A stretch of DNA of 64,000 nucleotides, taken from Prevotella nigrescens (GTDB lineage: Bacteria; Bacteroidota; Bacteroidia; Bacteroidales; Bacteroidaceae). Within the stretch, counting starts at the first letter, position 1. Every line of letters starts with the position of its first letter. The translations under genes and the position numbers were made by a program. Below are positions 19,906-29,164 of the stretch, in pieces. The DNA lies in the NCBI RefSeq assembly GCF_031191185.1, contig NZ_CP133465.1, forward strand, positions 1,732,001 to 1,796,000, given 5' to 3'. Below the pieces are notes generated by a model. That model ran no database searches. It saw nothing but the letters and a program-made list of their open reading frames with translations, and was not told where the DNA came from.

Positions 19906-19924
19906 CTATTTTCTTATTTGGGCG

Positions 19925-19932
19925 CAAAGGTA
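19925..19932 (-). promoter_or_regulatory. -7 box of the ABC-F gene
   Basis: The minus strand reads TACCTTTG (TAnnTTTG), 34 bases before the ATG at 19890. Confidence 0.6.
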
Positions 19933-20162
19933 CAATAATAATGTGATACTTGCAAGAACTGCAGTTCGTTGTAACAGATGCATTATATAAATAAGGAAGA
20001 AGTTCAAGGTGGGTGATAGCAAGATTTTCTGTATGGAAAACAAAGAATATATGCCTTTTAGCAAATAGCAAATAAATGAAACTTAATTCAAAAAATCCTT
20101 TCTTTTTTCAAAAATATTTTGTTACTTTGCAATCTAAAAGAATAATTATATTATAAGAAGAT

Positions 20163-22745
20163 ATGCAGAAAAAGTTGAAACTTGCTGTGGTTGCACTCTG
20201 CAGTTCGTCAATTGTTGTTGCACAGAGCAACAACAATACCGACACGATACGGCACGAGCAAACACAGAATGTGATGGACGAATCAGCATTTACGTTCACA
20301 GAAGCACAGTTAGGAGAGGATAACGACAGAAGTTCGAATGTTACTATCTTAAATTCAAATAGTAATGTGTACGCCTCTGAAGTTGGATTTTTATATTCTC
20401 CATTACGCTTCAGATACCGTGCGTTAAGTCCAAAATACAATGATGTCTACATCAATGGTGCACCAATGAACGATATGGAGAGCGGACAATTCCGTTATTC
20501 GCTGGTAGGCGGACTTAATCAACAAACCCGAAATGTAGACTTTGCGCTTCCATTTGAGAATAACAACTTCTCATTGACTGGTATGGCGGGAAGCAACAAC
20601 TACGATTTCAGAGCAGGTTCGATGGCTGGCGGAAACCGCATAACCTTATCAGGTGCAAACCGTAATTACACATTAAGAGGAATGTACACTTACGGTAGTG
20701 GTTTCAACAGCAAAGGCTGGGCATTTGCAACCAACATTACCTATCGATGGGCAAACCGCGGCTATGTAGAAGGAACATTCTACAATGCATTCTCTTACTT
20801 CTTCGGTGTCCAGAAGAAATGGAACAATGGGCACTCGCTTAGCTTCTCGACATGGGGCAATCCTACTGAACGCGCATCGCAAGGAGCAAGCACCGACGAA
20901 GTTTATTGGCTGGTTAATGACTACCAATACAATCCTTATTGGGGGTACCAAAACGGACATCGCCGCAACAGCCGTGTAGTAAACGACTTCGCTCCGGCAG
21001 CTATCTTCACCTGGGATTGGAATATCAGCGACAAGACAACGCTCACAACAAGTCTGTTCGGAAAGTATTCGATGTACAAAAGCACTAAACTGAACTACAA
21101 CAATGCCGAGAATCCACAGCCCGATTATTGGAAAAATCTGCCAAGTAGCTATTACGATGTATGGAACGAGCAGAACATTCGCTATCGCACAGCGCAAGCA
21201 TTTGCCGATTGGAATGCAGCTGTTAATTGGTGGAAAAACAAGGAAAACCGCCAAATACAATGGGATAAGCTGTATTATGCCAACCGTCAGGCAGCTGCAA
21301 ACGGGCAAGATGCACTCTACTACGTTCAAGCAAAGCACAACGACAATACCACTATTACACTGTCTTCATCGCTCAACACGCACATCGGTAAAGACAAGGT
21401 ATTCAACATTGGCTTCATGATTGGACAAAATTTCGGTCGCCATTACCAAACGATGGAAGACCTTTTGGGTGCCAAGAGTTTCCATAATGTGAACACATAC
21501 GCTATCGGAACTTACGCTGCAAACGACCCACGCATTCAGTATGACTTAAATACAATGGGCACACAAGGGCTCGGCGCATTGGTTTACGAAGGCGATAAGT
21601 TCGGCTACGACTACAATTTGAATGTGCGCCGTGGTACACTTTGGACAAACTTTGCACACTCTTTTGGCAACCTTCACTATATGGTCGGTGCCAAAATGGG
21701 CTACGATAACATGTACAGAAAAGGCTACATGCGCAACGGAATGTTTGCCGATAACTCTTACGGCAAGAGCAAACACGCCGATTTCCTTACGGGTGGCGGT
21801 AAAATCAGTGGCACTTGGACACTCGGTAGTGGCAACGCAGTCTCTCTCGGCTTAGGCTACGAGCACCGCGCACCACAAGCAAGTAATGCTTTTATATCGC
21901 CCGAAATGAACAACGACTTCGTCCAGAACTTGCGCAACGAACGCATTTTCTCAAGTGAAGTAAACTATCAGTATGCTGGCAGTTGGCTTCGTGCAAACCT
22001 CAGTGCCTACTACAACCACTTGACACACGTAACAGAATGGCAGAATTTCTACTTCGACGATGTCAATTCGTTTACCTATGTCAGCATGACTGGTATCAAA
22101 AAGAATTACTACGGTGTAGAACTGGGAATTGACTTCAAGCTCACAAGTTTCTTAAACTTCAAGGCTTTGGGAACTTGGAGCGAAGCAAAGAACATCAATA
22201 ATGCCGACGTTGTCTACATGAACTCTACAAAGAGTACTTTCTATAAAGATGTTGTCTACAACAAAGGAATGCGCGAAAGTGGCACTCCTCTGTCTGCATA
22301 CAGTGGTATTTTGAGCTTCCATCAAGGTGGTTGGTTCATTGATTTGAAGGGTAACTACTATGATAGAATTTATCTTTCTTACGCTCCGAGCCTCCGTTAT
22401 GGCAGCACTTTGCGCACAATGGGTACAAAGTTTGGCGGTATTGATGCTGAAGGCAACTACACTCCATACGCTCAAAGCGAAGGAAAAGGTGGCTTCATGC
22501 TCGATGCTTCCATCGGTAAGAATATCTATTTGAAGCGTGGAAGCCTCTCTATCAATTTGATGATAACCAACATTCTAAATAATCAGAAGATTGTTTCAGG
22601 TGGTTACGAACAGAGCAGAAGCAGCTATACAATCAATCAAACCACAGGTGAGGCTACCGCACGTGCATACGATTTTAACAAGAATCCTAAGAAATACTAT
22701 GTAAGTGGTATCAACGGAATGTTGAATATAGCCTACAAATTCTAA
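20163..22745 (+). CDS. TonB-dependent-receptor-type outer membrane protein
   Basis: 860 residues. A signal peptide (MQKKLKLAVVALCSSSIVVAQ) is followed by an N-terminal region resembling the end of a plug domain (YRALSPKYNDVYINGAPMNDME) and a long alternating beta-barrel rich in aromatic residues, ending in MLNIAYKF, a classic C-terminal barrel strand. There is no carboxypeptidase-like N-terminal extension, so this is a compact, non-SusC-like receptor. It is 12 bases ahead of a DUF5689-type lipoprotein and heads a three-gene set. Co-location with OB-fold lipoproteins and a nuclease suggests uptake of nucleic-acid breakdown products, but the ligand is inferred, not shown. Confidence 0.88.
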   Translation: MQKKLKLAVVALCSSSIVVAQSNNNTDTIRHEQTQNVMDESAFTFTEAQLGEDNDRSSNVTILNSNSNVYASEVGFLYSPLRFRYRALSPKYNDVYINGAPMNDMESGQFRYSLVGGLNQQTRNVDFALPFENNNFSLTGMAGSNNYDFRAGSMAGGNRITLSGANRNYTLRGMYTYGSGFNSKGWAFATNITYRWANRGYVEGTFYNAFSYFFGVQKKWNNGHSLSFSTWGNPTERASQGASTDEVYWLVNDYQYNPYWGYQNGHRRNSRVVNDFAPAAIFTWDWNISDKTTLTTSLFGKYSMYKSTKLNYNNAENPQPDYWKNLPSSYYDVWNEQNIRYRTAQAFADWNAAVNWWKNKENRQIQWDKLYYANRQAAANGQDALYYVQAKHNDNTTITLSSSLNTHIGKDKVFNIGFMIGQNFGRHYQTMEDLLGAKSFHNVNTYAIGTYAANDPRIQYDLNTMGTQGLGALVYEGDKFGYDYNLNVRRGTLWTNFAHSFGNLHYMVGAKMGYDNMYRKGYMRNGMFADNSYGKSKHADFLTGGGKISGTWTLGSGNAVSLGLGYEHRAPQASNAFISPEMNNDFVQNLRNERIFSSEVNYQYAGSWLRANLSAYYNHLTHVTEWQNFYFDDVNSFTYVSMTGIKKNYYGVELGIDFKLTSFLNFKALGTWSEAKNINNADVVYMNSTKSTFYKDVVYNKGMRESGTPLSAYSGILSFHQGGWFIDLKGNYYDRIYLSYAPSLRYGSTLRTMGTKFGGIDAEGNYTPYAQSEGKGGFMLDASIGKNIYLKRGSLSINLMITNILNNQKIVSGGYEQSRSSYTINQTTGEATARAYDFNKNPKKYYVSGINGMLNIAYKF

Positions 22746-22757
22746 AAGAAACAGAAT

Positions 22758-24086
22758 ATGAAGAATATAAAATATATAATGATGGCAGCAGTCTGCACCC
22801 TCTTTGCTTCGTGCATGGGCGACAGATATGCGGAAACCGATGAGGCTATGCCAGCACCATACGGCAACAACAAACTGACAGAAACAAATGTAATTTCTAT
22901 CGCCGAGCTCAAAGCTAAGTTTGCAACACCGATTAACACCGATTATCGAGATGGTACAAGTTACGAACAGGTTACCGAAGCCTTGCAAATAAAAGGTATC
23001 GTTACAAGCTCCGATATCGCCGGCAACATCTATAACGAACTTGCAATCCAAGATAAAACAGGAGCCATCATCGTTTCTGTTGGGCAAAGCGGACTCTATG
23101 GTTTCCTTCCTATCGGCACGGAAATACTTATTGACTTGAAAGACCTATATATAGGAAACTACGGTAAGCAAGCACAAGTAGGAGTCCCGACTAAGAATGC
23201 CAAGGGCTTAACATCTATCGGACGCATCAGTCGCATTGTTTGGGACAAGCACTACAAGATACTTTCTTCCGGTAATCCTATAGAAGTGAAGGAGTTCGCA
23301 AATGGTTCTGCTCCCACAAATTGGACATTTGAGAAAGATGCCGGTAGGCTCGGTGTCATTCGCAACGTTAGTTTCAAATCGAGCACACCTTCTGTTAGTG
23401 GAACATTCGCTAATGCCACGGGTGGCGCGGGAAGTGTTTCGTGGACACTAAACGAACAAGACGACAAAAAAGTAATTGTCTACAACAGCAACTTTGCTAA
23501 GTTCGCAAATGCCAAAATCCCTACGGGCAAGGTTGATATTACAGGTATTTTCAAGCGCTTCAACAATCAGTGGGAGATTATTATCCGCTCTCTCGACGAT
23601 GTCAAGCCTGTTGCACCACCAGAAAAAGCGATTTACAGCAACTCGTTTGCAGAAGCACCAACCGACTGGACACTCGACCAAGGCACACTTCCATCTGGCA
23701 TAACGTTCGTCTGGAAATGGGTTTCTCCAACCTACGGAATGAAGGCTACGGCTTACGTTAATGGCAAACGATACGAAACCCACGCTCGTGCTACATCGCC
23801 ACTTATCGACCTTACAAAGGTGAAAAAGGCTACATTGACTTTTGAACATGCAGCTCGCTACTTCGGCGACTTCGATAAAGAACTCAAGGTGCAAGCCTCT
23901 ACCGACGGCAAAAACTGGAAAGACCTCGTCATTGACAAAAAGCCAACAGGCGAGAATTGGGACTTTGTAACTGCAAAAGCCGACCTGAAAGCTTACTGTG
24001 GCAAGAAGATTTACATTAGCTTCTTCTACAACAGTACGGAAACAACAGCTGCTACGTGGGAATTCAAGAACCTCGTAGTAAAATAA
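22758..24086 (+). CDS. DUF5689-type lipoprotein with C-terminal jelly-roll domain
   Basis: 442 residues. The lipoprotein signal is MKNIKYIMMAAVCTLFASC (Cys 19). An OB-fold-like DUF5689 region follows (about 45-270; ISIAELKAKF, IKGIVTSSDIAGN, DKTGAIIVSV), then a choice-of-anchor-J-like domain (about 290-442; SFAEAPTDWTLDQG, SPLIDLTKVKKATLTFEHA, TWEFKNLVVK). Such proteins are outer-membrane lipoproteins, often encoded beside TonB-dependent receptors. It shares domain order with the next gene. It probably binds the receptor's ligand at the surface, which is inferred from position. Confidence 0.88.
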   Translation: MKNIKYIMMAAVCTLFASCMGDRYAETDEAMPAPYGNNKLTETNVISIAELKAKFATPINTDYRDGTSYEQVTEALQIKGIVTSSDIAGNIYNELAIQDKTGAIIVSVGQSGLYGFLPIGTEILIDLKDLYIGNYGKQAQVGVPTKNAKGLTSIGRISRIVWDKHYKILSSGNPIEVKEFANGSAPTNWTFEKDAGRLGVIRNVSFKSSTPSVSGTFANATGGAGSVSWTLNEQDDKKVIVYNSNFAKFANAKIPTGKVDITGIFKRFNNQWEIIIRSLDDVKPVAPPEKAIYSNSFAEAPTDWTLDQGTLPSGITFVWKWVSPTYGMKATAYVNGKRYETHARATSPLIDLTKVKKATLTFEHAARYFGDFDKELKVQASTDGKNWKDLVIDKKPTGENWDFVTAKADLKAYCGKKIYISFFYNSTETTAATWEFKNLVVK

Positions 24087-24123
24087 AACATTAAGCATAG
24101 ACAAACAAAAAGGTAAAACAGAT

Positions 24124-25104
24124 ATGAAGAAATTAATTAATTCAATGTTTGCATTGGCTATCGCTGCTTTCACACTGACAAGCTGCGAAGATGTACCAAT
24201 GCCATACGACATTACGTTCGAGAAAGACAACAAGACACCAGACCCTTCTGATATGGAGGCTAAAGGCACTGGTACGAAGGACGACCCTTTCAATATTGTA
24301 GCTGCACAGAACTATATTACCAAAGGAGAAGGGCTCGACAAGGAAGTCTATGTAAAGGGTATCGTCGTAAGTGTTCAGGAAATCAACACTCAATACGGCA
24401 ATGCCACCTACTATATCTCTGACGATGGCACCACTACCAACCAATTCTACGTTTTCCGTGGAAAGGCTTTGGGCAATGTGAAGTTCACAGACAGCAATAA
24501 AATCAAGAAAGGCGACAAGGTTATTATTTGCGGTAAGCTGATGACACATACCAATGGCGTCAAGCAGCTTGGTCAAGGCAACTACATCTATTCGCTTAAT
24601 GGTCAGGTGCAAGAAACCACTCCACCTACCAATACAGGTTTAAATGTAACGTTCGACAACAACATTGCCAACTTCACCATCGTGAATGTAAAGGCACTCC
24701 CCGAAGGTTTGACAAAGGTATGGTTCCACGATGCCAACTTCAAACAAATGAAGGCAACAGGCCGTGCCAACAATACCAACTATGAAACGCAAAGCCGTCT
24801 CGTCTCTCCTGCATTCAGCCTAAAGGGTATGAACGCAGCTACCCTGACTTTCAACAATGCCTTGAACTATTTGAAGTCAGCAGCTCTCAACGACGCTATC
24901 AAGGTACTCGTTTCTACCGACGGCAACAATTGGAAGCCTGTGGCTATCAACAATCCTCCTTCAGGCAAGAGTTGGGACTTCGTAGATTCTACTTGCGACC
25001 TGAAAGCGTATGCCGGTCAGGAAAAAGTATTCGTTGCATTCGAATACAACAGTACAAAAAAAATTACCACGACATGGGAAATTAAGAAAGTTACGGTAAA
25101 GTAA
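24124..25104 (+). CDS. OB-fold lipoprotein with choice-of-anchor-J-like domain
   Basis: 326 residues. Lipoprotein signal MKKLINSMFALAIAAFTLTSC (Cys 21). An OB-fold region (about 52-160; GTGTKDDPFNIVAAQNYI, EVYVKGIVVSV, KKGDKVIICGKL) resembles the nucleic-acid-binding OB-like domains of Bacteroidetes extracellular nucleases, and is followed by the same C-terminal domain type as the previous gene (LVSPAFSLKGMNAATLTFN, TTWEIKKVTVK). It lies 37 bases after the DUF5689 gene. No nuclease catalytic motif is visible, so binding rather than cleavage is likely. Confidence 0.85.
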   Translation: MKKLINSMFALAIAAFTLTSCEDVPMPYDITFEKDNKTPDPSDMEAKGTGTKDDPFNIVAAQNYITKGEGLDKEVYVKGIVVSVQEINTQYGNATYYISDDGTTTNQFYVFRGKALGNVKFTDSNKIKKGDKVIICGKLMTHTNGVKQLGQGNYIYSLNGQVQETTPPTNTGLNVTFDNNIANFTIVNVKALPEGLTKVWFHDANFKQMKATGRANNTNYETQSRLVSPAFSLKGMNAATLTFNNALNYLKSAALNDAIKVLVSTDGNNWKPVAINNPPSGKSWDFVDSTCDLKAYAGQEKVFVAFEYNSTKKITTTWEIKKVTVK

Positions 25105-25123
25105 AAAACTATCCCAAATATTT

Positions 25124-25161
25124 GGCAAGGTGCAGAATTATTCGTAATTTTGCACCTTGTC
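25124..25161 (+). promoter_or_regulatory. Near-perfect palindrome overlapping the rpmE2 promoter
   Basis: The two 19-base halves match in inverted orientation at 16 of 19 positions (core CAAGGTGCA...TGCACCTTG). The -7 box TAATTTTG (25145-25152) lies inside the right half. The structure could terminate the upstream operon, act as an operator, or both. Confidence 0.65.
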
Positions 25162-25243
25162 AGTATATGGTAGCGAAATACCGCTTATACAACACGCTGC
25201 AAACAACGAAATTTTTATTAATAATAAAACATATAAAAGTAAA

Positions 25244-25495
25244 ATGAAAAAAGGTATTCACCCAGACAACTATCGCCCCGTCGTATTCAAAGATATGTCC
25301 AACGGCGATATGTTCCTTTCAAGATCTACATGCAAATCTAACGATACTGTAGAGTTTGAAGGCGAAACTTACCCATTGGTTAAAGTCGAAATCTCAAGCA
25401 CCTCTCACCCATTCTATACAGGTAAGAGCAAACTTGTGGACACTGCAGGTCGCGTAGACCGCTTCATGAACCGTTACGGTAAGTTGAAGAAGTAA
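25244..25495 (+). CDS. rpmE2: Ribosomal protein bL31, type B (zinc-free)
   Basis: 83 residues from the ATG at 25244 ([15 protein letters not shown]). An upstream in-frame start is possible at 25157 but would begin at the expected transcription start. The sequence matches type B L31 ([23 protein letters not shown]). It lacks the Cys pairs of the zinc-binding form. This part of the 50S subunit bridges to 30S. Zinc-free L31 often replaces the zinc form under zinc limitation; here no second copy is visible. Confidence 0.97.
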   Translation: MKKGIHPDNYRPVVFKDMSNGDMFLSRSTCKSNDTVEFEGETYPLVKVEISSTSHPFYTGKSKLVDTAGRVDRFMNRYGKLKK

Positions 25496-25619
25496 AACGA
25501 TATACCCACAACAGTATAAGGTGCGGTCAAACGTAGTTGCATATGCGTTTGCCCGCACTTTTTCTTTTCCAGCAATAGAAAATCAGAATCAACAGACAAT
25601 AACCAAATCATCAAGACAA

Positions 25620-26561
25620 ATGAAACCTACAAAACCTTTACCAGGTATCTTCTCTCTTCTTTTCGTTGCAGCTATTTTCCTCTCGGCTTGTAGCAGCAAC
25701 AACAGCAATTCGCCCGACGATGACAACGGCAAAGCCATTGCCAACAATAAGAATTCCAATCTAAAAGAGGGCAACCAATATACACACCGCTTGGAGTTTC
25801 CAAAACTTAAAGGTGGCAAAAGTATCGTTGTTACACACATAGACCAAAGTACAGACGAAGTAAACTACAGCGTTGAATGGGACGGTGAAAAGAAATCGAA
25901 CCGCTGGACTTGCTATCAGTTATACCAAAGCAACAGCAAATGGAACGTTGGCAGATGGTATGGCAACCCACAATATCCTTCCGACCCTTTGATTCCTGCT
26001 TCTATGGCATTCAGTTACGACCCCTATTGGAACACTGGCTACGACCACGGGCACCTTTGTCCTTCGGCAGACCGCAGAAATACAGACGAAGCACAAAAGC
26101 AAACCTTCTATATCAGCAATATGCAACCACAGCTTAGCGCATTCAACGGCAGTGCGAAAGGTGGCGGTATTTGGCTGACAATGGAAAACAAAATACGTGC
26201 TGCGTTCAATATAAACTCAAAAGACACAATGTTTATATGCCGTGGCGGTACCATCGACGAGTCGTCTAAAGTGAAAGCCTATCTACGCAATGGCTTCATC
26301 GTGCCAGGCTATTTCTTCTCGGCAGCACTGATGAAATACTATAATTATGCGCACAAGAAGTGGGAATACAAAGCCATCGGATTTTGGTTTAAACACGAAA
26401 ACAACCAAGAAACATCGCTCAAACCTTATGTTGTAAACATAAAAGAACTTGAAGAACTCACCCATATAGACTTCTTCTGCAATCTCCCCGACGATATTGA
26501 AAAAAAGATTGAAAGTATTGACAAAGATATTGTTATAAAATTATGGAATATAAATAAATAG
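25620..26561 (+). CDS. DNA/RNA non-specific endonuclease, lipoprotein
   Basis: 313 residues from the ATG at 25620 (MKPTKPLPG). The frame is open further upstream but without a plausible signal. The lipoprotein signal ends LFVAAIFLSAC, followed by a Ser/Asn/Asp linker. The catalytic beta-beta-alpha-metal motif is DHGHLCPSADR (His 145 as general base), where most relatives have DRGH. TFYISNMQPQLSAFN supplies the downstream metal-binding Asn. It probably degrades extracellular nucleic acid at the cell surface. It is separated from the TonB/OB-fold set only by rpmE2, consistent with a shared scavenging role. Confidence 0.93.
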   Translation: MKPTKPLPGIFSLLFVAAIFLSACSSNNSNSPDDDNGKAIANNKNSNLKEGNQYTHRLEFPKLKGGKSIVVTHIDQSTDEVNYSVEWDGEKKSNRWTCYQLYQSNSKWNVGRWYGNPQYPSDPLIPASMAFSYDPYWNTGYDHGHLCPSADRRNTDEAQKQTFYISNMQPQLSAFNGSAKGGGIWLTMENKIRAAFNINSKDTMFICRGGTIDESSKVKAYLRNGFIVPGYFFSAALMKYYNYAHKKWEYKAIGFWFKHENNQETSLKPYVVNIKELEELTHIDFFCNLPDDIEKKIESIDKDIVIKLWNINK

Positions 26562-26662
26562 AATAAGATACATTCTATAAATTCAGCATTGAAGAATAAT
26601 TAACGTGAGTTCGGAAAATTATAAGCACCTAATGTAAAGAGACAACCTTTTTCTTTTACAGA

Positions 26663-26693
26663 TTTGTATTTTCATTTTTTTTCTTTAATTTTG
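26663..26693 (+). promoter_or_regulatory. Promoter of the tsaC/sua5 gene
   Basis: TTTG at 26663-26666, then 19 bases, then TAATTTTG at 26686-26693. This is a textbook Bacteroidetes promoter 23 bases before the ATG. Confidence 0.8.
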
Positions 26694-26716
26694 TACCTAC
26701 AATTAACGATAAGAAA

Positions 26717-27286
26717 ATGACACGACAAGAAGATATTCAAAAAGCTGTGGAAGTAATGCGTAAAGGGGGGATTATAATTTATCCTACCGATACTGTATGG
26801 GGGATAGGTTGCGATGCAACAAATCCTGAAGCTGTGGCTAAGATATATAAAATAAAACATCGCGAAGATTCTAAGGCCTTAGTTTGTATTGTCGACTCTG
26901 ATGCACGCTTGCAACGATATGTACGCAATGTTCCCGATGTGGCATGGCAACTTATTGATGCCGTGGTGAAGCCGACAACATTGATACTTGACGATGCTGT
27001 AAACCTTGCACCCAACCTTATAGGCGAAGACGGCTCTATCGGTATAAGAATAACCAACGAACCTTTCTCGAAAGAGTTGTGTTACCGTTTTCAGAAAGCA
27101 ATAGTCAGCACATCGGCAAATATCAGTGGCAAACCTGCTGCACAGAACTATCGCGACATTTCAGAAGAAATATTGTCGGCTGTAGACTACGTTTGTACTT
27201 CTCGCCGACAAGAGCATAAGCCACACCAACCATCTACGATAATAAAGATTGGTGCGACAGGCGAAATAAACATAATAAGAAAATAA
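26717..27286 (+). CDS. L-threonylcarbamoyladenylate synthase (Sua5/YciO/YrdC family)
   Basis: 189 residues, the short TsaC-like form. It makes threonylcarbamoyl-AMP for t6A37 modification of tRNA. Motifs include GGIIIYPTDTVWGIGCDA, KHREDSKAL, RIT(N) and STSANISGKPAA. It is 54 bases ahead of the ClC gene and could be co-transcribed with it and fmt. Confidence 0.95.
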   Translation: MTRQEDIQKAVEVMRKGGIIIYPTDTVWGIGCDATNPEAVAKIYKIKHREDSKALVCIVDSDARLQRYVRNVPDVAWQLIDAVVKPTTLILDDAVNLAPNLIGEDGSIGIRITNEPFSKELCYRFQKAIVSTSANISGKPAAQNYRDISEEILSAVDYVCTSRRQEHKPHQPSTIIKIGATGEINIIRK

Positions 27287-27340
27287 ATCATCGTAGCAGC
27301 CTTGTATATACATATCTATATAGAGGAGCAGGCTTGAAAA

Positions 27341-29137
27341 ATGGCAAACGAGAATAATAGCAATATAATAAGTCGAATTGACGAATGGCGTAAGACAAAT
27401 ATTTCCGACCGCCAGTTCGTATTGGTGCTTGCCTTTATTGTTGGCTTCTTGGCTGCCGTGGCAGCATACGTGCTTCATATTATTATTGGCGAAATAGAAA
27501 AACTCATTACGTCAGGATTTCGTATGACCACCATCAACTGGCTGTATCTTCTTTACCCAGTTATTGGTATTTGGCTAACCAGTTTGTTTGTTAAGTATGT
27601 TGTCCGCGACCAGATTTCGCATGGAATTACGCGTGTACTGTATGCAATTTCCACAAAACGTTCTAAACTGAGGGCGCACAATACGTGGACTTCCATTGTA
27701 GCATCGGCAATTACAATTGGTTTTGGTGGATCGGTAGGAGCAGAGGCTCCTATTGTACTGACGGGTTCTGCCATTGGCAGCAACCTCGGCAGGATTTTCA
27801 ATATGGACCGTCGAACGCTGATGCTATTGGTTGGTTGTGGTGCTACAGCTGCTGTTTCGGGTATTTTCAAAGCACCGATAGCAGGGCTGGTGTTCACTTT
27901 GGAAATACTGATGGTAGACCTTACTATGGCATCTCTGTTGCCTATCTTGATAGCTTCGGTTACAGCCACTTGTTTTTCATACTTCTTTACAGGTGGCGAG
28001 CCAATGTATAACTTCAAGATGGACTATCTTTGGAGTCTTAGCAAAGTGCCGCCAACCATACTTTTAGGTATAGGCTGCGGTTTCCTCTCGCTTTACTTTA
28101 TGCGTGTTATGTCGTGGTGTGAAGACAGATATGCAAGTCTTTCCAATCGTCCTTACCTTAAACTGTTAGCAGGTGGTTTGGTTTTGTCATCGCTTATTTT
28201 TCTGTTTCCTTCCCTTTATGGCGAAGGTTATAGCAGTTTGCGCCTTTTTATAGAAGGGAATGGCGAAGCCGATTGGAATCAAGTGCTGCGAGGTTCGATG
28301 TTCGCAGGGCAAACTAAATTCTTAATATTATATGTAGGATTGGTTGCATTGACAAAGGTTTTTGCCACCAGTGCGACCAATGGAGCAGGTGGTTGTGGTG
28401 GAACGTTTGCACCATCGTTGTTTATTGGTGGCTTTGGCGGCTTCTTTTTTGCACGACTTTGGAATGTTCAGCAGATAGGCGAGTATATTCCTGAAAAGAA
28501 TTTTACACTTTATGGTATGGCAGCAGTTATGGCAGCAGTTATGCATGCGCCATTGACGGGAGTATTCTTAATAGCCGAGCTTACAGGAGGTTATCATCTT
28601 TTCATTCCACTAATCATTGTAACCATCAGTTCGTATCTGACCATCAATATTTTTGAGCAGCACAGTATTTATGCCGTTCGCTTGGCTCGACAAGGAAAAC
28701 TCTTAACGCACCACACCGATAAAGCTGTAATGACAATGATGAACATGCAGAATATTATCGACCGCGACTATACTTCGGTAGAACCAAAAATGGAAATGGG
28801 AAAACTTGTACATGCCATCAGTTCAAGCCGCAACAACTATATTCCGGTTCTTAATGATGGTGGAATACTGTTAGGGGAAATTGATATTACCAAACTCAGA
28901 CATATTATTTTCCGCACTGAACTGTACCATCGTTTTTTGGTGGAGCAGCTTATGACACCGCCGCCGGCAACAATAGGTGTGAACGACCCTATGGCAAGTG
29001 TTATGAAAGTGTTTGAAAAGACAGGAGCGCAGGTATTGCCTGTAACCGAACTTGACGGCAGGCTTGTTGGCTATATTTCGCGTGCACGACTGTATAACCT
29101 GTATCGACAGCTGGTAGCCGACTTCAGTGAGGAATAG
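27341..29137 (+). CDS. ClC-type chloride channel/transporter with C-terminal CBS pair
   Basis: 598 residues. The ClC core has GSVGAEAPIVLTGSAIGS (the gating Glu lies in GAEAP), FKAPIAGLVFTLEI (Glu at the internal proton-relay position) and GAGGCGGTFAPSLFIGGFGG. Two CBS domains follow (about 450-590, MTPPPATIGVNDPM, GYISRARLYNLYRQL). Retention of both glutamates suggests a Cl-/H+ exchanger rather than a channel. Next to it are tsaC/sua5 upstream and fmt 27 bases downstream. Confidence 0.95.
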   Translation: MANENNSNIISRIDEWRKTNISDRQFVLVLAFIVGFLAAVAAYVLHIIIGEIEKLITSGFRMTTINWLYLLYPVIGIWLTSLFVKYVVRDQISHGITRVLYAISTKRSKLRAHNTWTSIVASAITIGFGGSVGAEAPIVLTGSAIGSNLGRIFNMDRRTLMLLVGCGATAAVSGIFKAPIAGLVFTLEILMVDLTMASLLPILIASVTATCFSYFFTGGEPMYNFKMDYLWSLSKVPPTILLGIGCGFLSLYFMRVMSWCEDRYASLSNRPYLKLLAGGLVLSSLIFLFPSLYGEGYSSLRLFIEGNGEADWNQVLRGSMFAGQTKFLILYVGLVALTKVFATSATNGAGGCGGTFAPSLFIGGFGGFFFARLWNVQQIGEYIPEKNFTLYGMAAVMAAVMHAPLTGVFLIAELTGGYHLFIPLIIVTISSYLTINIFEQHSIYAVRLARQGKLLTHHTDKAVMTMMNMQNIIDRDYTSVEPKMEMGKLVHAISSSRNNYIPVLNDGGILLGEIDITKLRHIIFRTELYHRFLVEQLMTPPPATIGVNDPMASVMKVFEKTGAQVLPVTELDGRLVGYISRARLYNLYRQLVADFSEE

Positions 29138-29164
29138 TTTGCAAGTTTATTTCTATAATTTTAA

